DNA from: Clostridiales bacterium
GTDB lineage: Bacteria > Bacillota > Clostridia > Lachnospirales > Lachnospiraceae
Reading direction: 5' to 3'
DNA: 42,778 nucleotides
Assembly (NCBI GenBank): GCA_029007845.1
Contig: JAQXIP010000087.1
Span: 1-42,778, forward strand
Numbering within the stretch: position 1 is the first letter of the stretch; each line of letters starts with the position of its first letter. The notes beneath the pieces were generated by a model. It saw nothing but the letters and a program-made list of their open reading frames with translations. It ran no database searches and was not told the DNA's origin. The position numbers and the translations under genes are program-made. Shown piece by piece: positions 16,742-25,596 of the stretch.

Positions 16742-16805
16742 AGAAAAGGCGTTGACCATCTTGTGACAGTGGGGTTACATATTTGGTTAGCGCTTTTTCT
16801 GTAAC
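16742..16805 (+). terminator. Probable 3' end of the structured RNA
   Basis: AGAAAAGGCG (16742-16751) pairs with CGCTTTTTCT (16791-16800) with one G-U, closing a 39-base loop that can pair further. The T run is inside the 3' arm, so a processed or Rho-independent end is plausible but not certain. Confidence 0.45.
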
Positions 16806-17016
16806 TGATCAGCCGTGATGAACGCACAGCCGCCGGAAGCACGCAGAATATCAGGCACGATGAAATATCCCTTTGAACACGTCGGCACTTGGTTTTGCGT
16901 TTTTTGCAAAACCTTAGTACCGCTACGTGTTCAATGGAGCGAAAGCGGGTATTTCATCGTGCCTGATATTCTGCATGCTTTCAGCGGCTGTGCGCTCGTT
17001 ACGGCTGAACTGCTGC
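16801..17016. repeat. Dispersed long palindrome, copy B (core inverted relative to A, C and D)
   Basis: 216 bases, the same length as copy A. The left arm starts GTAACTGATCAGCCGTGATG and is mirrored by the right end CGTTACGGCTGAACTGCTGC. Inner arms GGCACGATGAAATA / TATTTCATCGTGCC pair exactly. The core carries CGTCGGCACTTGGTTTTGCG and GCAAAACCTTAGTACCGC. A 76-residue frame can be read through it, but it is conserved only because the repeat is. Confidence 0.9.
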
Positions 17017-17050
17017 CTTTTTCTTTGTCATGTTTCTTTCAATAGTTTAC

Positions 17051-17079
17051 GACAATTGGATTCTGTGATAGAGTATAAT
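17051..17079 (+). promoter_or_regulatory. Possible promoter of the MATE operon
   Basis: GACAAT (17051-17056), 17 bases, TATAAT (17074-17079). The -10 is good and the -35 poor. Confidence 0.4.
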
Positions 17080-17107
17080 GGATTGAAGAAAAGGAGCATG
17101 AATTACG

Positions 17108-18502
17108 ATGAATCATGAACAACAAAGCGAAAACATGATGGGATATCTTCCAATTCCGGTGCTTTTGATGAAGGTTTCCCTGCCAATGATCTTATCTATG
17201 CTGGTTCAGGCACTGTATAATGTCGTAGACAGTATTTTTGTGTCGAGGATAAATGCAGATGCGTTTGCCGCACTGAACCTGATGTTTCCGATCCAGACGC
17301 TGATGATTGCAGCAGGTGCTGGTACCGGAGTAGGAATCAATGCATTGCTTTCAAAGAGTCTGGGAGAAAAAAAGTTTAAGCAGGCAAATGAGGCGGCGAA
17401 GAACGGTATTTTTCTTGCTATATGTTCCTATCTTTTATTCCTTTTGATTGGAGCTTTCGGAAGCCACCTATATTTTGAAGGTATGCATGTAAATGCGGAA
17501 ACGGTATCGAATGGTACAATTTATATGCGGATTGTGACTATGGGATCATTCGGATTATTTATCCAGATGGTTATGGAACGCCTGCTTCAGTCCACCGGAC
17601 TGTCAATATACAGTATGATTACGCAGATGCTGGGAGCGTTTATTAATCTGATACTTGATCCGGTTTTGATTTTCGGGGTATTTGGTCTGCCGGGAATGGG
17701 AGCGGCAGGAGCCGCCATTGCTACCATTACCGGACAAATCATTGCGGCAATACTTGCTGTGTACTTTAATATTCATAAAAATAAAGAACTGGCAATTGGA
17801 ATGAAGGGCTTTCGACCAAATAAACAAATTATTGGAAAAATCTACTCGGTAGGCATTCCGGCCATTTTTATGCAGGCAATCGGATCAATTATGAATTTTG
17901 GAATGAACCAGATTCTCCTTATGGTAGATGCTACACAGGTGGGGGTAAATGTGTTCGGGGCATATTTTAAATTAAACAGCCTCATTTTCATGCCGGTATT
18001 TGGATTAAATAATGGCATGATTCCAATTCTTGCCTATAATTATGGAGCACGAAAGAGGAAACGGATCATTGATACAGTCAAATATTCCTTATTAATTGCA
18101 TTTTGTTTTATGGTAATTGGAATGGGAATGTTTCTTGGAATTCCAGGAAAACTGCTTTCATTTTTTGATGCGACAGAAGAAATGGCTGCCATGGGAGTAC
18201 CGGCATTTCGTATTATTTGTATCAGTTTTCTGTTTGCCGGGTTCTGTATTGTCCTTCTGTCCGTGTTTCAGGCATTTGGATCAGGCATGCTGAGTCTGAT
18301 TGTATCCGTGTCAAGACAGCTTCTGGTGCTGCTTCCGGTTGCCTATGTATTTGCGGTTACGATGGGCATTGATGCAGTCTGGTGGTCATTTCCAATTGCG
18401 GAGATCGCATCTATCTCGCTGTCTTTGATTTTTTACCGTCATTTGTACCGCACAAAGATTGCTCCGCTAGAGGATGAAAAGCACGAAACAGCGAGTGAAT
18501 AG
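17108..18502 (+). CDS. MATE-family multidrug/cation efflux transporter
   Basis: 464 residues and about twelve membrane spans in two halves. PVLLMKVSLPMILSMLVQAL at residues 17-36, then YNVVDSIFVSRINADAFAAL, is the typical MATE opening, and GAGTGVGINALLSKSLGEKK is the characteristic loop after the second span. PVLIFGVFGLPGMGAAGAA and NNGMIPILAYNYGARKRKR mark the ends of later spans. It uses an ion gradient to export organic cations or metabolites; the substrate is unknown. AAAGGAG lies 11 bases before the ATG. It ends 16 bases before the methyltransferase/MTHFR gene and probably shares its transcript. Confidence 0.9.
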   Translation: MNHEQQSENMMGYLPIPVLLMKVSLPMILSMLVQALYNVVDSIFVSRINADAFAALNLMFPIQTLMIAAGAGTGVGINALLSKSLGEKKFKQANEAAKNGIFLAICSYLLFLLIGAFGSHLYFEGMHVNAETVSNGTIYMRIVTMGSFGLFIQMVMERLLQSTGLSIYSMITQMLGAFINLILDPVLIFGVFGLPGMGAAGAAIATITGQIIAAILAVYFNIHKNKELAIGMKGFRPNKQIIGKIYSVGIPAIFMQAIGSIMNFGMNQILLMVDATQVGVNVFGAYFKLNSLIFMPVFGLNNGMIPILAYNYGARKRKRIIDTVKYSLLIAFCFMVIGMGMFLGIPGKLLSFFDATEEMAAMGVPAFRIICISFLFAGFCIVLLSVFQAFGSGMLSLIVSVSRQLLVLLPVAYVFAVTMGIDAVWWSFPIAEIASISLSLIFYRHLYRTKIAPLEDEKHETASE

Positions 18503-18518
18503 AGGAAGAGAGGCAGAT

Positions 18519-20330
18519 ATGAAGAACAGAATGGATTTTTGGAAACAGCAGCGCCTGTCAGACGGGGCTATGGGAACTTATTTTGCAAAGAAGTATCCGG
18601 ATTGCCGGGAAATATCGGAATGGGCAAACCTGCATGCCCCGGAGAAAATCTGCAGCATTCATCAGGAATACATCAATGCGGGGGCGAATCTGATCCGCAC
18701 CAATACCTTTGCAGCCCACCAAAAGGGAATGGGCATTACAAAAGAAGAGCAGAAAGCTGTGGTGGAAGCTGCAGTCCGGATTGCAAAGGAGGCAGTAAAA
18801 GCCAGTGGAAAAGAAGTGCTGATTGCCGGGGATATTGGTCCAATTACAGAGATGAGTGAGGAGACATCTGTAGAACGAAAAGAGGATTATATCGTTTTAT
18901 GTGATGTGTTTCTAGATGCAGAACTGCCTGTCATTCTGATGGAAACATTTGGTGATACGAAGGAACCGTTAGAGGTTGCAGAGTATATTAAACAGAGGAA
19001 TCAGGAGACATTGGTGTTTGTTGACTTCTGCGTGAATATGAATGGCAATTCTTCCAGAGGAATCTCTGCCCAGCGGCTGTTTGAGGAAGTGGGACGTTCT
19101 ACATATGTAGACGGAGTCGGGCTGAACTGCGGAGTCGGTTCCGGGCATATGATTCCTTTATTAGACGAAGTTCAGTTCCCAGAGGGGAAAATCAGTATTG
19201 TGATGCCAAATGCCGGGTATCCGGAGCAGATAAAAAACCGGATGGTTTTCTTAGATAACGCTGAATATTTTACTGATAACATGAAGAGAATTGCAGAAAA
19301 AGGGGTCTCTTTAATCGGAGCCTGCTGTGGCTCCACACCGGTCTATATTGAGAAGCTGGCGGGAAAACTATCGACAAAGGAAAGAAAGCAGAATATTCTT
19401 GTGGCAGCGGAAGTACCGGGCGAGACTGGGGAAAAAGCAGAAGCATCCGGGCAGACAGGGTCTTATGAAAAACCTCTTTTTATGCAGAAATTAGAGCGTG
19501 GCGAGAAGGTAATTGCTGTGGAGCTTGATCCGCCTTATGATGGCAATGTCGATAAGGTGCTCTCTTGTGCGAAAGAGCTAAAAAAACGCCAGATTGATAT
19601 TATAACCATGGCAGATTCTCCTATGGGAAGAAGCCGGGCGGATTCGGTGCTGACAAGCCTTCGGTTAAACAAGGAAACAGGAATGATGATGATGCCTCAT
19701 CTTTGCTGCCGGGATAAAAATATGATCGCCATGCGTTCTGTGTTACTGGGAATTCATATGAATGGGCTGCGCAACCTGCTGATCGTAACGGGCGATCCGG
19801 TTCCGGGGGATACAAGGGCTACCACAACCGGAGTATTTGATTATAATTCCATCCAGCTGATGAACTTCGTAAAACAGCTGAATGAAGAGCAGTTTGCACA
19901 AGATCCCCTGTATTATGGCGGAGCGCTGAATTACGGAATTGGATTTGTAGAGAGACAGGCAGAACGGATGCAGAAAAAGATGGAGGCAGGTGCTTCTTAT
20001 TTTCTTACCCAGCCGATTTTCTCGGATGAAGATATCAAACGGGTGGAGAGGCTGAAAGATCTGACAGGAGCAAAGATCTTATGTGGCATTATGCCGTTAG
20101 TCAGTTACCGGAATGCTTATTTTATCAAACATGAAATGACTGGTATCCGGGTGCCGGATGAAATTATGGCGCGTTATCGGGAGGATATGAGCCGGGAGGC
20201 AGGAGAAGAGACCGGAACGGCCATAGCAGCGGAACTGATGAAAAAGATGGATTCCTTTGCAGACGGATACTATTTCATGCTGCCTTTTAACCGGGTAAGT
20301 ATTATGGAAAGACTGGAGGGTTACCGATGA
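18519..20330 (+). CDS. Bifunctional homocysteine S-methyltransferase / methylenetetrahydrofolate reductase
   Basis: 603 residues. Residues 1-285 form a homocysteine methyltransferase barrel: LSDGAMGTYF, IRTNTFAA, DIGPITEMSEETS, and the zinc cysteines in GLNCGVG and GACCGS. Residues from about 320 are a MetF domain: VIAVELDPPYDGNVDKV, DIITMADSP, LIVTGDPVP, YYGGALNYGIGF, GASYFLTQPIFSDED. The same fusion occurs in Bacillus YitJ. It makes methyl-THF and may transfer the methyl group to homocysteine. ATG 18519 follows GAGGAAGAGAGG; a longer frame starts inside the MATE gene. It overlaps metH by 4 bases. Confidence 0.93.
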   Translation: MKNRMDFWKQQRLSDGAMGTYFAKKYPDCREISEWANLHAPEKICSIHQEYINAGANLIRTNTFAAHQKGMGITKEEQKAVVEAAVRIAKEAVKASGKEVLIAGDIGPITEMSEETSVERKEDYIVLCDVFLDAELPVILMETFGDTKEPLEVAEYIKQRNQETLVFVDFCVNMNGNSSRGISAQRLFEEVGRSTYVDGVGLNCGVGSGHMIPLLDEVQFPEGKISIVMPNAGYPEQIKNRMVFLDNAEYFTDNMKRIAEKGVSLIGACCGSTPVYIEKLAGKLSTKERKQNILVAAEVPGETGEKAEASGQTGSYEKPLFMQKLERGEKVIAVELDPPYDGNVDKVLSCAKELKKRQIDIITMADSPMGRSRADSVLTSLRLNKETGMMMMPHLCCRDKNMIAMRSVLLGIHMNGLRNLLIVTGDPVPGDTRATTTGVFDYNSIQLMNFVKQLNEEQFAQDPLYYGGALNYGIGFVERQAERMQKKMEAGASYFLTQPIFSDEDIKRVERLKDLTGAKILCGIMPLVSYRNAYFIKHEMTGIRVPDEIMARYREDMSREAGEETGTAIAAELMKKMDSFADGYYFMLPFNRVSIMERLEGYR

Positions 20331-22810
20331 CCAGAGAAGAATTTCAGCATTTTTGTGAAACGAAATATGTGATTTTGGATGGCGCAACCGGCTCCATTCT
20401 TCAGAAGAGAGGAATGCCGGTGGGAGTATGCCCGGAGGAATGGATTCTAAAGAACCCGGAAGTACTGATTGGTCTTCAGATGGAATATCTGGAAGCCGGA
20501 ACGGACATCCTGTATGCTCCAACTTTTTCGGGAAACCGCATAAAGCTGGAAGAATATGGTTTGTCAGACCGACTTGAAGAGATGAACCGGTCTTTACTCA
20601 GACTTTCGAAAAAAGCCGTTTTGCGTGCTAAGCAAAAAGGAATGAAAAGACCGGTGTATGTGGCAGGAGATCTTACCATGACCGGACAGCAGTTATATCC
20701 AATCGGAACACTCACCTTTGAAGAACTGGTCGATATCTATAAAGAACAGATCAAGGCTATGCTTTCCGAAGGGGTGGATCTGTTTGTAGTGGAGACGATG
20801 ATGAGCCTTCAGGAATGCCGTGCGGCAGTTCTTGCTGTAAAAGAGACCTGTGATTTGCCAGTGATGGTAACTTTGACTTTTAACGAGGACGGAAGAACCT
20901 TTTACGGAACCGATCCCCAGACTGCCATCGTTGTATTGGAGAAGCTGGGAGCAGATGCAGTAGGAGCAAATTGTTCCACCGGTCCGGACAAGATGGAAGA
21001 GTTGTTAAAAATTATGATAAAGAATGCAGCCGTTCCGGTGATTGCAAAGCCAAATGCAGGACTTCCGGTGTTAAAAGACGGGGAGACTACCTACGATATG
21101 GGACCGGATCAGTTTGCAGAGGAAATGGTAAAACGAATCCGGGACGGAGTCCGGATTGCGGGAGGATGCTGCGGCACAACGCCAGAGCATATCAAAAGAC
21201 TTTGTGAAATGATCGAACAGGCACACATTCCGGCTGCTCCGGCAAAAAAAGAGGTCTGTCTCCGCATGCTGACAACGGAACGCATGACACAGGAAATTGA
21301 CCTGGATGGTCCATTTTTTATTGTAGGTGAGAGGATTAATCCGACAGGGAAAAAGGCACTTCAGAAAGAATTGAGAGAAGGGTGTCTTGATCTCGTAGAT
21401 GAAATGGCTCTATCCCAGGTGGAGGCAGGAGCAAAGATTCTTGATATCAATGTTGGAATGAATGGAATTAACGAGAAAGAAACGATGGTTTCCGTTGTAA
21501 CGGAAATGACTATGGCGGTTAATGTCCCATTGTGCATTGATTCCAGTTATGTAGATGTCATTGAGGCGGCACTGCGTATCTATCCGGGGCGTGCCTTGAT
21601 TAATTCCATTTCCATGGAATCTGAGAAAATGAAACGCCTGATTCCGATTGCCAAAAAGTACGGTGCGATGTTTATTTTGCTGCCCTTATCCGATGAAGGG
21701 CTTCCGGAAAACCTGGAAAAAAAGAAAGAGATTATTCACACCGTTACCGAAGAGGCATACCGTCTTGGAATGAAACCGGAAGATATTGTCGTGGATGGTC
21801 TTGTTGCCACGGTGGGGGCAAATAAAAATGCAGCGCTGGAAACGTTGGAAACAATCCGTTACTGTAAACAGGAACTGGGGCTGGCAACGATATGTGGTCT
21901 CTCCAACATTTCCTTTGGACTTCCGGAACGTATTTTTGTCAATACCACATTTCTCTCTTTTGCAATCCGGGAAGGACTTACGATGGCAATCTCCAATCCG
22001 TCCCAGAGTCTGCTTGTAACCGCCGCTTTTGCTTCTGATCTTTTGATGAATAAAGAAGGGGCGGATATCCGTTATATTGAATATGTAACAGAACATGAGA
22101 TTCACATAAAAGGAGGTCAGGAAACAAAGACCGGGGAAAAGGGAAATGAGGAGAATGTCCAGACTTTAGAGGGGACAGGCACGCAGGAGCCACAGTTAAA
22201 AGAACTGGTCATAAAAGGAAAACGAAATCAGATCATTGAGGCGGTAAAAAATGAACTGGCTAAAGGATTAAAGCCTTCTGAATTAATTGACCAGATGCTG
22301 ATTCCTGGAATTACGGCGGTAGGGGAGCTTTTTGACCAGAAAAAATATTTCCTTCCCCAGTTAATTGCCAGTGCAGAGACGATGAAAATGGCCATTGATT
22401 ATCTGGAACCTCTGTTAAAGACGGACAGTGATGGAAGTGAGAAGGGCTGTGTCGTTATGGCAACGGTGGCAGGTGATATCCATGATATTGGAAAAAATCT
22501 GGTGTCCCTGATGCTGAAAAACTATGGCTTCCGGGTATTGGATCTTGGAAAAGATGTGCCAACAGAAGAGATTATTGAGACAGCCAGAAAAGAAGATGCG
22601 GATATTATCGGTCTTTCTGCCCTTATGACAACGACGATGATGGAGATGAAACAGGTGGTGAAACGGGCAAAGGAAGAAAAACTTAAGGCGAAAATAATAA
22701 TCGGCGGTGCTGTAATCACCCAGGATTTTGCCGATGAGATTGGGGCAGATGGGTATTCAAAAGATGCACAGGAAGCAGTACAGCTTGTGAAGCGATTGCT
22801 TGAAATGTAA
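20327..22810 (+). CDS. metH: B12-dependent methionine synthase lacking the activation domain
   Basis: 827 residues against about 1,200 for full MetH. Homocysteine domain: ILDGATGSILQKRG, GANCSTGPD and GGCCGTTPEH with the zinc Cys. Pterin domain: FIVGERINPTGKK, DINVGMNG, INSISMESEK. B12 cap from about residue 630. B12-binding Rossmann domain with GDIHDIGKNLV, holding the DxHxxG cobalt-ligand His, GLSALMTTTM, and IIGGAVITQDFADEIGADGY near the C-terminus. The AdoMet reactivation domain is absent, so another protein must rescue oxidised cobalamin. It overlaps the MTHFR fusion gene, which supplies its methyl-THF. Confidence 0.94.
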   Translation: MTREEFQHFCETKYVILDGATGSILQKRGMPVGVCPEEWILKNPEVLIGLQMEYLEAGTDILYAPTFSGNRIKLEEYGLSDRLEEMNRSLLRLSKKAVLRAKQKGMKRPVYVAGDLTMTGQQLYPIGTLTFEELVDIYKEQIKAMLSEGVDLFVVETMMSLQECRAAVLAVKETCDLPVMVTLTFNEDGRTFYGTDPQTAIVVLEKLGADAVGANCSTGPDKMEELLKIMIKNAAVPVIAKPNAGLPVLKDGETTYDMGPDQFAEEMVKRIRDGVRIAGGCCGTTPEHIKRLCEMIEQAHIPAAPAKKEVCLRMLTTERMTQEIDLDGPFFIVGERINPTGKKALQKELREGCLDLVDEMALSQVEAGAKILDINVGMNGINEKETMVSVVTEMTMAVNVPLCIDSSYVDVIEAALRIYPGRALINSISMESEKMKRLIPIAKKYGAMFILLPLSDEGLPENLEKKKEIIHTVTEEAYRLGMKPEDIVVDGLVATVGANKNAALETLETIRYCKQELGLATICGLSNISFGLPERIFVNTTFLSFAIREGLTMAISNPSQSLLVTAAFASDLLMNKEGADIRYIEYVTEHEIHIKGGQETKTGEKGNEENVQTLEGTGTQEPQLKELVIKGKRNQIIEAVKNELAKGLKPSELIDQMLIPGITAVGELFDQKKYFLPQLIASAETMKMAIDYLEPLLKTDSDGSEKGCVVMATVAGDIHDIGKNLVSLMLKNYGFRVLDLGKDVPTEEIIETARKEDADIIGLSALMTTTMMEMKQVVKRAKEEKLKAKIIIGGAVITQDFADEIGADGYSKDAQEAVQLVKRLLEM

Positions 22811-22819
22811 CAATACTAC

Positions 22820-22848
22820 TTTTCAAATGAAATAAAAAAGGGTATAGT
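22820..22848 (+). promoter_or_regulatory. Possible promoter of the GT2-LicD-LCP operon
   Basis: TTTTCA (22820-22825), 17 bases, TATAGT (22843-22848). Confidence 0.4.
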
Positions 22849-22884
22849 TAAAGGAAAAGAGAAATCCATATGATGGAGGCAGAT

Positions 22885-23853
22885 ATGTCAGCAGAACGAA
22901 AGTCCATAGAAATTATGATACCGTTGTATCATCCGGATGAGAAACTTGATCTGTTATTGGAACGGCTGGAGCGGCAGACGGTTTTGCCGGAGGTGGTTAC
23001 CCTGCTTCTGACCGTATGCGGAACGGATGAACAGGAGCGGCAGAAAGAGGTAGAGGTTATTGAAAACCGTGTGAACAGCTACCGGAAAAATCCGATTTCA
23101 ATTATCTGGATACCGAAAGAGGAGTTTGACCATGGCGCTACCAGAGATTTTGGAGCCAGCCAGTCAACAAGAGACTATGTTTTATTTATGACACAGGATG
23201 CGGTACCATCTGATTCCCATCTTCTGGAATGCCTGCTCCGGCCTCTTTTGTCGGATGAGAAGGTGGCGGTGTCTTATGCAAGACAGCTGCCGGGGAAAAA
23301 GGCAGGACCTGTGGAGCAGTACACAAGACTGTTTAACTATCCGCCAGAGAGCAGGAAGAAGACGAAGGATGACCTGGAAGAGATGGGAATTAAGGCTTTT
23401 TTCTCCTCGGATGTATGTGCCATGTACCGGAGAGAGACTTATATAGAACTGGGTGGATTTGTTAAGAAAACGATCTTTAATGAAGATATGATCTATGCCA
23501 GAAAGGCACTAGATGCCGGCTTTTCCGTATATTATGCGGCGGATGCAAAAGTCATTCATTCTCATAAATACACGTACCGGCAGCAGTTTTCCAGGAATTT
23601 TGACCTTGGAGTATCCCAGAAGATGTATGAAGAAGCTTTTTTGGGCATCAGCTCCCAGAAGGAGGGAATCCGCCTTGTAAAAGATACGGCAAAATATCTG
23701 TTAGAGAAGAAACAGCCTTACCTGATACCGGATCTCTTTTTGGCAAGCGGATCGAAATATCTGGGATACCGGCTTGGAAAAAATTACCAGAAACTTCCAA
23801 AATGGCTGATCCGGCGGTGTACTATGAGCAAAGGTTTCTGGGAAACAAAATAG
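22885..23853 (+). CDS. Family 2 glycosyltransferase (rhamnosyltransferase-like)
   Basis: 322 residues with a GT-A fold. IMIPLYHPDEKLDLLLERLE is the nucleotide-binding strand, FDHGATRDFGASQSTRDYVLFMTQDAVP the sugar-nucleotide and DxD-equivalent region of the rhamnosyltransferase-like branch, and GGFVKKTIFNEDMIYARKAL the acceptor-side ED motif. No clear membrane span is present. It probably adds a sugar to a cell-surface polymer. ATG 22885 is chosen for its GGAGG 7 bases upstream; two in-frame ATGs at 22870 and 22873 are less good. It is the first gene of the surface operon. Confidence 0.87.
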   Translation: MSAERKSIEIMIPLYHPDEKLDLLLERLERQTVLPEVVTLLLTVCGTDEQERQKEVEVIENRVNSYRKNPISIIWIPKEEFDHGATRDFGASQSTRDYVLFMTQDAVPSDSHLLECLLRPLLSDEKVAVSYARQLPGKKAGPVEQYTRLFNYPPESRKKTKDDLEEMGIKAFFSSDVCAMYRRETYIELGGFVKKTIFNEDMIYARKALDAGFSVYYAADAKVIHSHKYTYRQQFSRNFDLGVSQKMYEEAFLGISSQKEGIRLVKDTAKYLLEKKQPYLIPDLFLASGSKYLGYRLGKNYQKLPKWLIRRCTMSKGFWETK

Positions 23854-23888
23854 GATTGAATATTTGGTGAAAGGCAGAACGATAAAAA

Positions 23889-24740
23889 ATGAGTGGACAA
23901 CAACAGCTAGAAAAACTTCATGCGTATGAGAAAGATGCATTTAAAAAATTTATTGACCTGTGTGATGCCAATCATATCCGGTATTATGCAATCGGGGGGA
24001 CGCTTCTTGGAGGAGTGCGCCATAAAGGATTTATTCCATGGGATGATGACATTGATGTTGCTATGCCGCGCCCGGACTACGAGCGTTTTCTAAAAATCGC
24101 ACCGAAAAAGCTTCCGGAAGAGCTGGTGCTGGATGATTTTCATACGAATAAGGAATTTCGCAGTTATTTTGCAAAGATACGGAATAAAAATATTGAACTG
24201 AGAGAAAATCTGGTGGATAATGAGGCTACAAAAAGAATCGGTTACCTGATTGATATTATTCCGCTGGATGGAACGCCGGACAACCCAATTGCCAGGAAGC
24301 TGTATTATGCGAAGGTAATGATATACCGTTTTCTGTGCGGGGCGGCGAATGTGAACACAGGAATCCGCACAAGCCGTCCGAAAAAAGAGCAGATTCTGCT
24401 TCATATCTGTAAGTTTCTCCGGTTGTATAAAATATTGGACATCCAGAAAATCTACCGCAGAATGGATCGCCTGTTCCGGAAACAGGACTATGAGAATTCC
24501 AGGTATGTGGGGACCATTATGGGTGCTTACAATATACATGAAATCGTTCCAAGATGGCATTTTGGCGATTATGCAAAGCGCACGGTATGGCCTTTTGAAG
24601 GCTTTGAGATTAACGGACCCCAGGAGTGCGATGCCTATCTGACACACATGTTTGGGGATTATAGGAAGCTTCCTCCTAAGAGCAAGCGCAAGATTCATTA
24701 TCAAAGTGAGATTATAGAGAAGGATATAAACCATGAATGA
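23889..24740 (+). CDS. LicD-family phosphotransferase, first copy
   Basis: 283 residues. The nucleotidyltransferase-like core of the LicD/fukutin family is clear: YYAIGGTLLGGVRHKGFIPW then DDDIDVAMPRPDYERFL, with the catalytic Asp cluster near residues 58-61. IDIIPLDG and YLTHMFGDYRKLPP are also family-typical. These enzymes move phosphocholine or a related phospho-group onto sugars of teichoic acid or capsule. It overlaps the second licD by 8 bases. Confidence 0.9.
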   Translation: MSGQQQLEKLHAYEKDAFKKFIDLCDANHIRYYAIGGTLLGGVRHKGFIPWDDDIDVAMPRPDYERFLKIAPKKLPEELVLDDFHTNKEFRSYFAKIRNKNIELRENLVDNEATKRIGYLIDIIPLDGTPDNPIARKLYYAKVMIYRFLCGAANVNTGIRTSRPKKEQILLHICKFLRLYKILDIQKIYRRMDRLFRKQDYENSRYVGTIMGAYNIHEIVPRWHFGDYAKRTVWPFEGFEINGPQECDAYLTHMFGDYRKLPPKSKRKIHYQSEIIEKDINHE

Positions 24741-25596
24741 ATTGCAGTCAAAATTGTTGGAGATGATGGTTGATTTTGACCAGTTCTGCCGGGAAAATCA
24801 TCTGAGTTATTATATGATTGGCGGTACGATGCTGGGAGCTTACCGGCATAAGGGCTTTATTCCATGGGATGATGATATGGATATTGGGATGCCAAGGGAG
24901 GACTATGAACGGTTTCTTCTTCTTGCAAAGACAAAGCTAAAGGAACACTATGTACTGCGGCATCAAAGTGTGGAGCCTTCGGTTCCATATGCTTTTGCAC
25001 ATGTTGAGAATAAAAATACTACCTGTATTGAACACCGCCGCAATAAAGATGCCTATGCAGGTGGAGTTTATCTGGAGATTTTTCCTTTGGATGGCTGCAG
25101 CCGTAATCCACATTTGCAGAAGCTGCAGGCGAAGCTGGTAAAACTTGAAAAGCAGATGCTTTACGCACTGATTCTCGATAAAGAGCAGAAGAAGCGCAGT
25201 GCATGGAAAAATATCGTTGTTTTTTTTATGAGGAAGTTCTCAAGCATTCCAAAGATGACAAACTGTCTGGATGAGACCATTTCCTTTCATACTCTGACAA
25301 AAAGCCCATTTGTATGCAATCTTCTGGGACACTGGGGAATCCGGGAACATATCCCAGTGGAGGATTTTTTGCCGGCAAAGGAATATGAATTTCAAGGACA
25401 TCTGTTTTTTGGTCCGGCGAATCCGGAAAATTACCTGACGCATCTGTACGGTCCGGATTATATGACGCCTCCGTCAAAGGAGGAGCAAAAAGCATTTTTA
25501 CATCCAATGTACTATATGAACCTTTCTCTGCCTTTTAAGGAATATGAAGAACGGCAGAAGAAGCAGAAGAAAAGGAAGAGAGGAGAACGTATATGA
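24733..25596 (+). CDS. LicD-family phosphotransferase, second copy
   Basis: 287 residues. The same core is seen (YYMIGGTMLGAYRHKGFIPW, DDDMDIGMPREDYERFL), then YLEIFPLDGC and NYLTHLYGPDYMTPP. It is clearly related to the upstream LicD but diverged throughout, so the two probably modify different positions or carry different groups. The C-terminus is a strongly basic, Lys/Arg/Gln-rich tail (EERQKKQKKRKRGER). ATGA overlap with the LCP gene. Confidence 0.9.
   Translation: MNELQSKLLEMMVDFDQFCRENHLSYYMIGGTMLGAYRHKGFIPWDDDMDIGMPREDYERFLLLAKTKLKEHYVLRHQSVEPSVPYAFAHVENKNTTCIEHRRNKDAYAGGVYLEIFPLDGCSRNPHLQKLQAKLVKLEKQMLYALILDKEQKKRSAWKNIVVFFMRKFSSIPKMTNCLDETISFHTLTKSPFVCNLLGHWGIREHIPVEDFLPAKEYEFQGHLFFGPANPENYLTHLYGPDYMTPPSKEEQKAFLHPMYYMNLSLPFKEYEERQKKQKKRKRGERI

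Larger units (their letters stand above)
16345..16805 (+). ncRNA. Putative structured non-coding RNA, about 450 nt
   Basis: This lies directly downstream of a perfect sigma-A promoter and contains no open frame of useful length. Local hairpins are plain: CTTTCAGC/GCTGGAAAG (16394-16418), TCGCAT/ATGCGA (16458-16486), GCCTTC/GAAGGC (16508-16527) and TGAC-GGGAA/TTCC-GTCA (16586-16612). The 3' end is a long stem with a T tract. The first 110 bases hold two copies of a purine-rich unit with a three-codon frame. By my count the trinucleotide GGA occurs 18 times, which would also suit a CsrA-binding RNA. I do not recognise tmRNA, RNase P, SRP, 6S, T-box or group II intron signatures. It could be a known large Clostridial RNA class that I cannot place by eye. 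Confidence 0.6.

Noticed and set aside
16345-16805. Group II intron, tmRNA, RNase P or SRP RNA
   Set aside because: No domain V, tag frame with CCA end, P4 core or SRP Alu/helix 8 sequence could be found.
16815-17045. 76-residue frame through repeat copy B, similar to a minus-strand frame at 42474-42773
   Set aside because: The protein similarity follows from the shared palindrome; the ends differ, there is no ribosome site, and base changes track pairing rather than codons.
18490-18519. SAM-type riboswitch before the MTHFR/MetH genes
   Set aside because: The gap from the MATE gene is 16 bases, and no S-box sequence is visible upstream of the MATE gene either.
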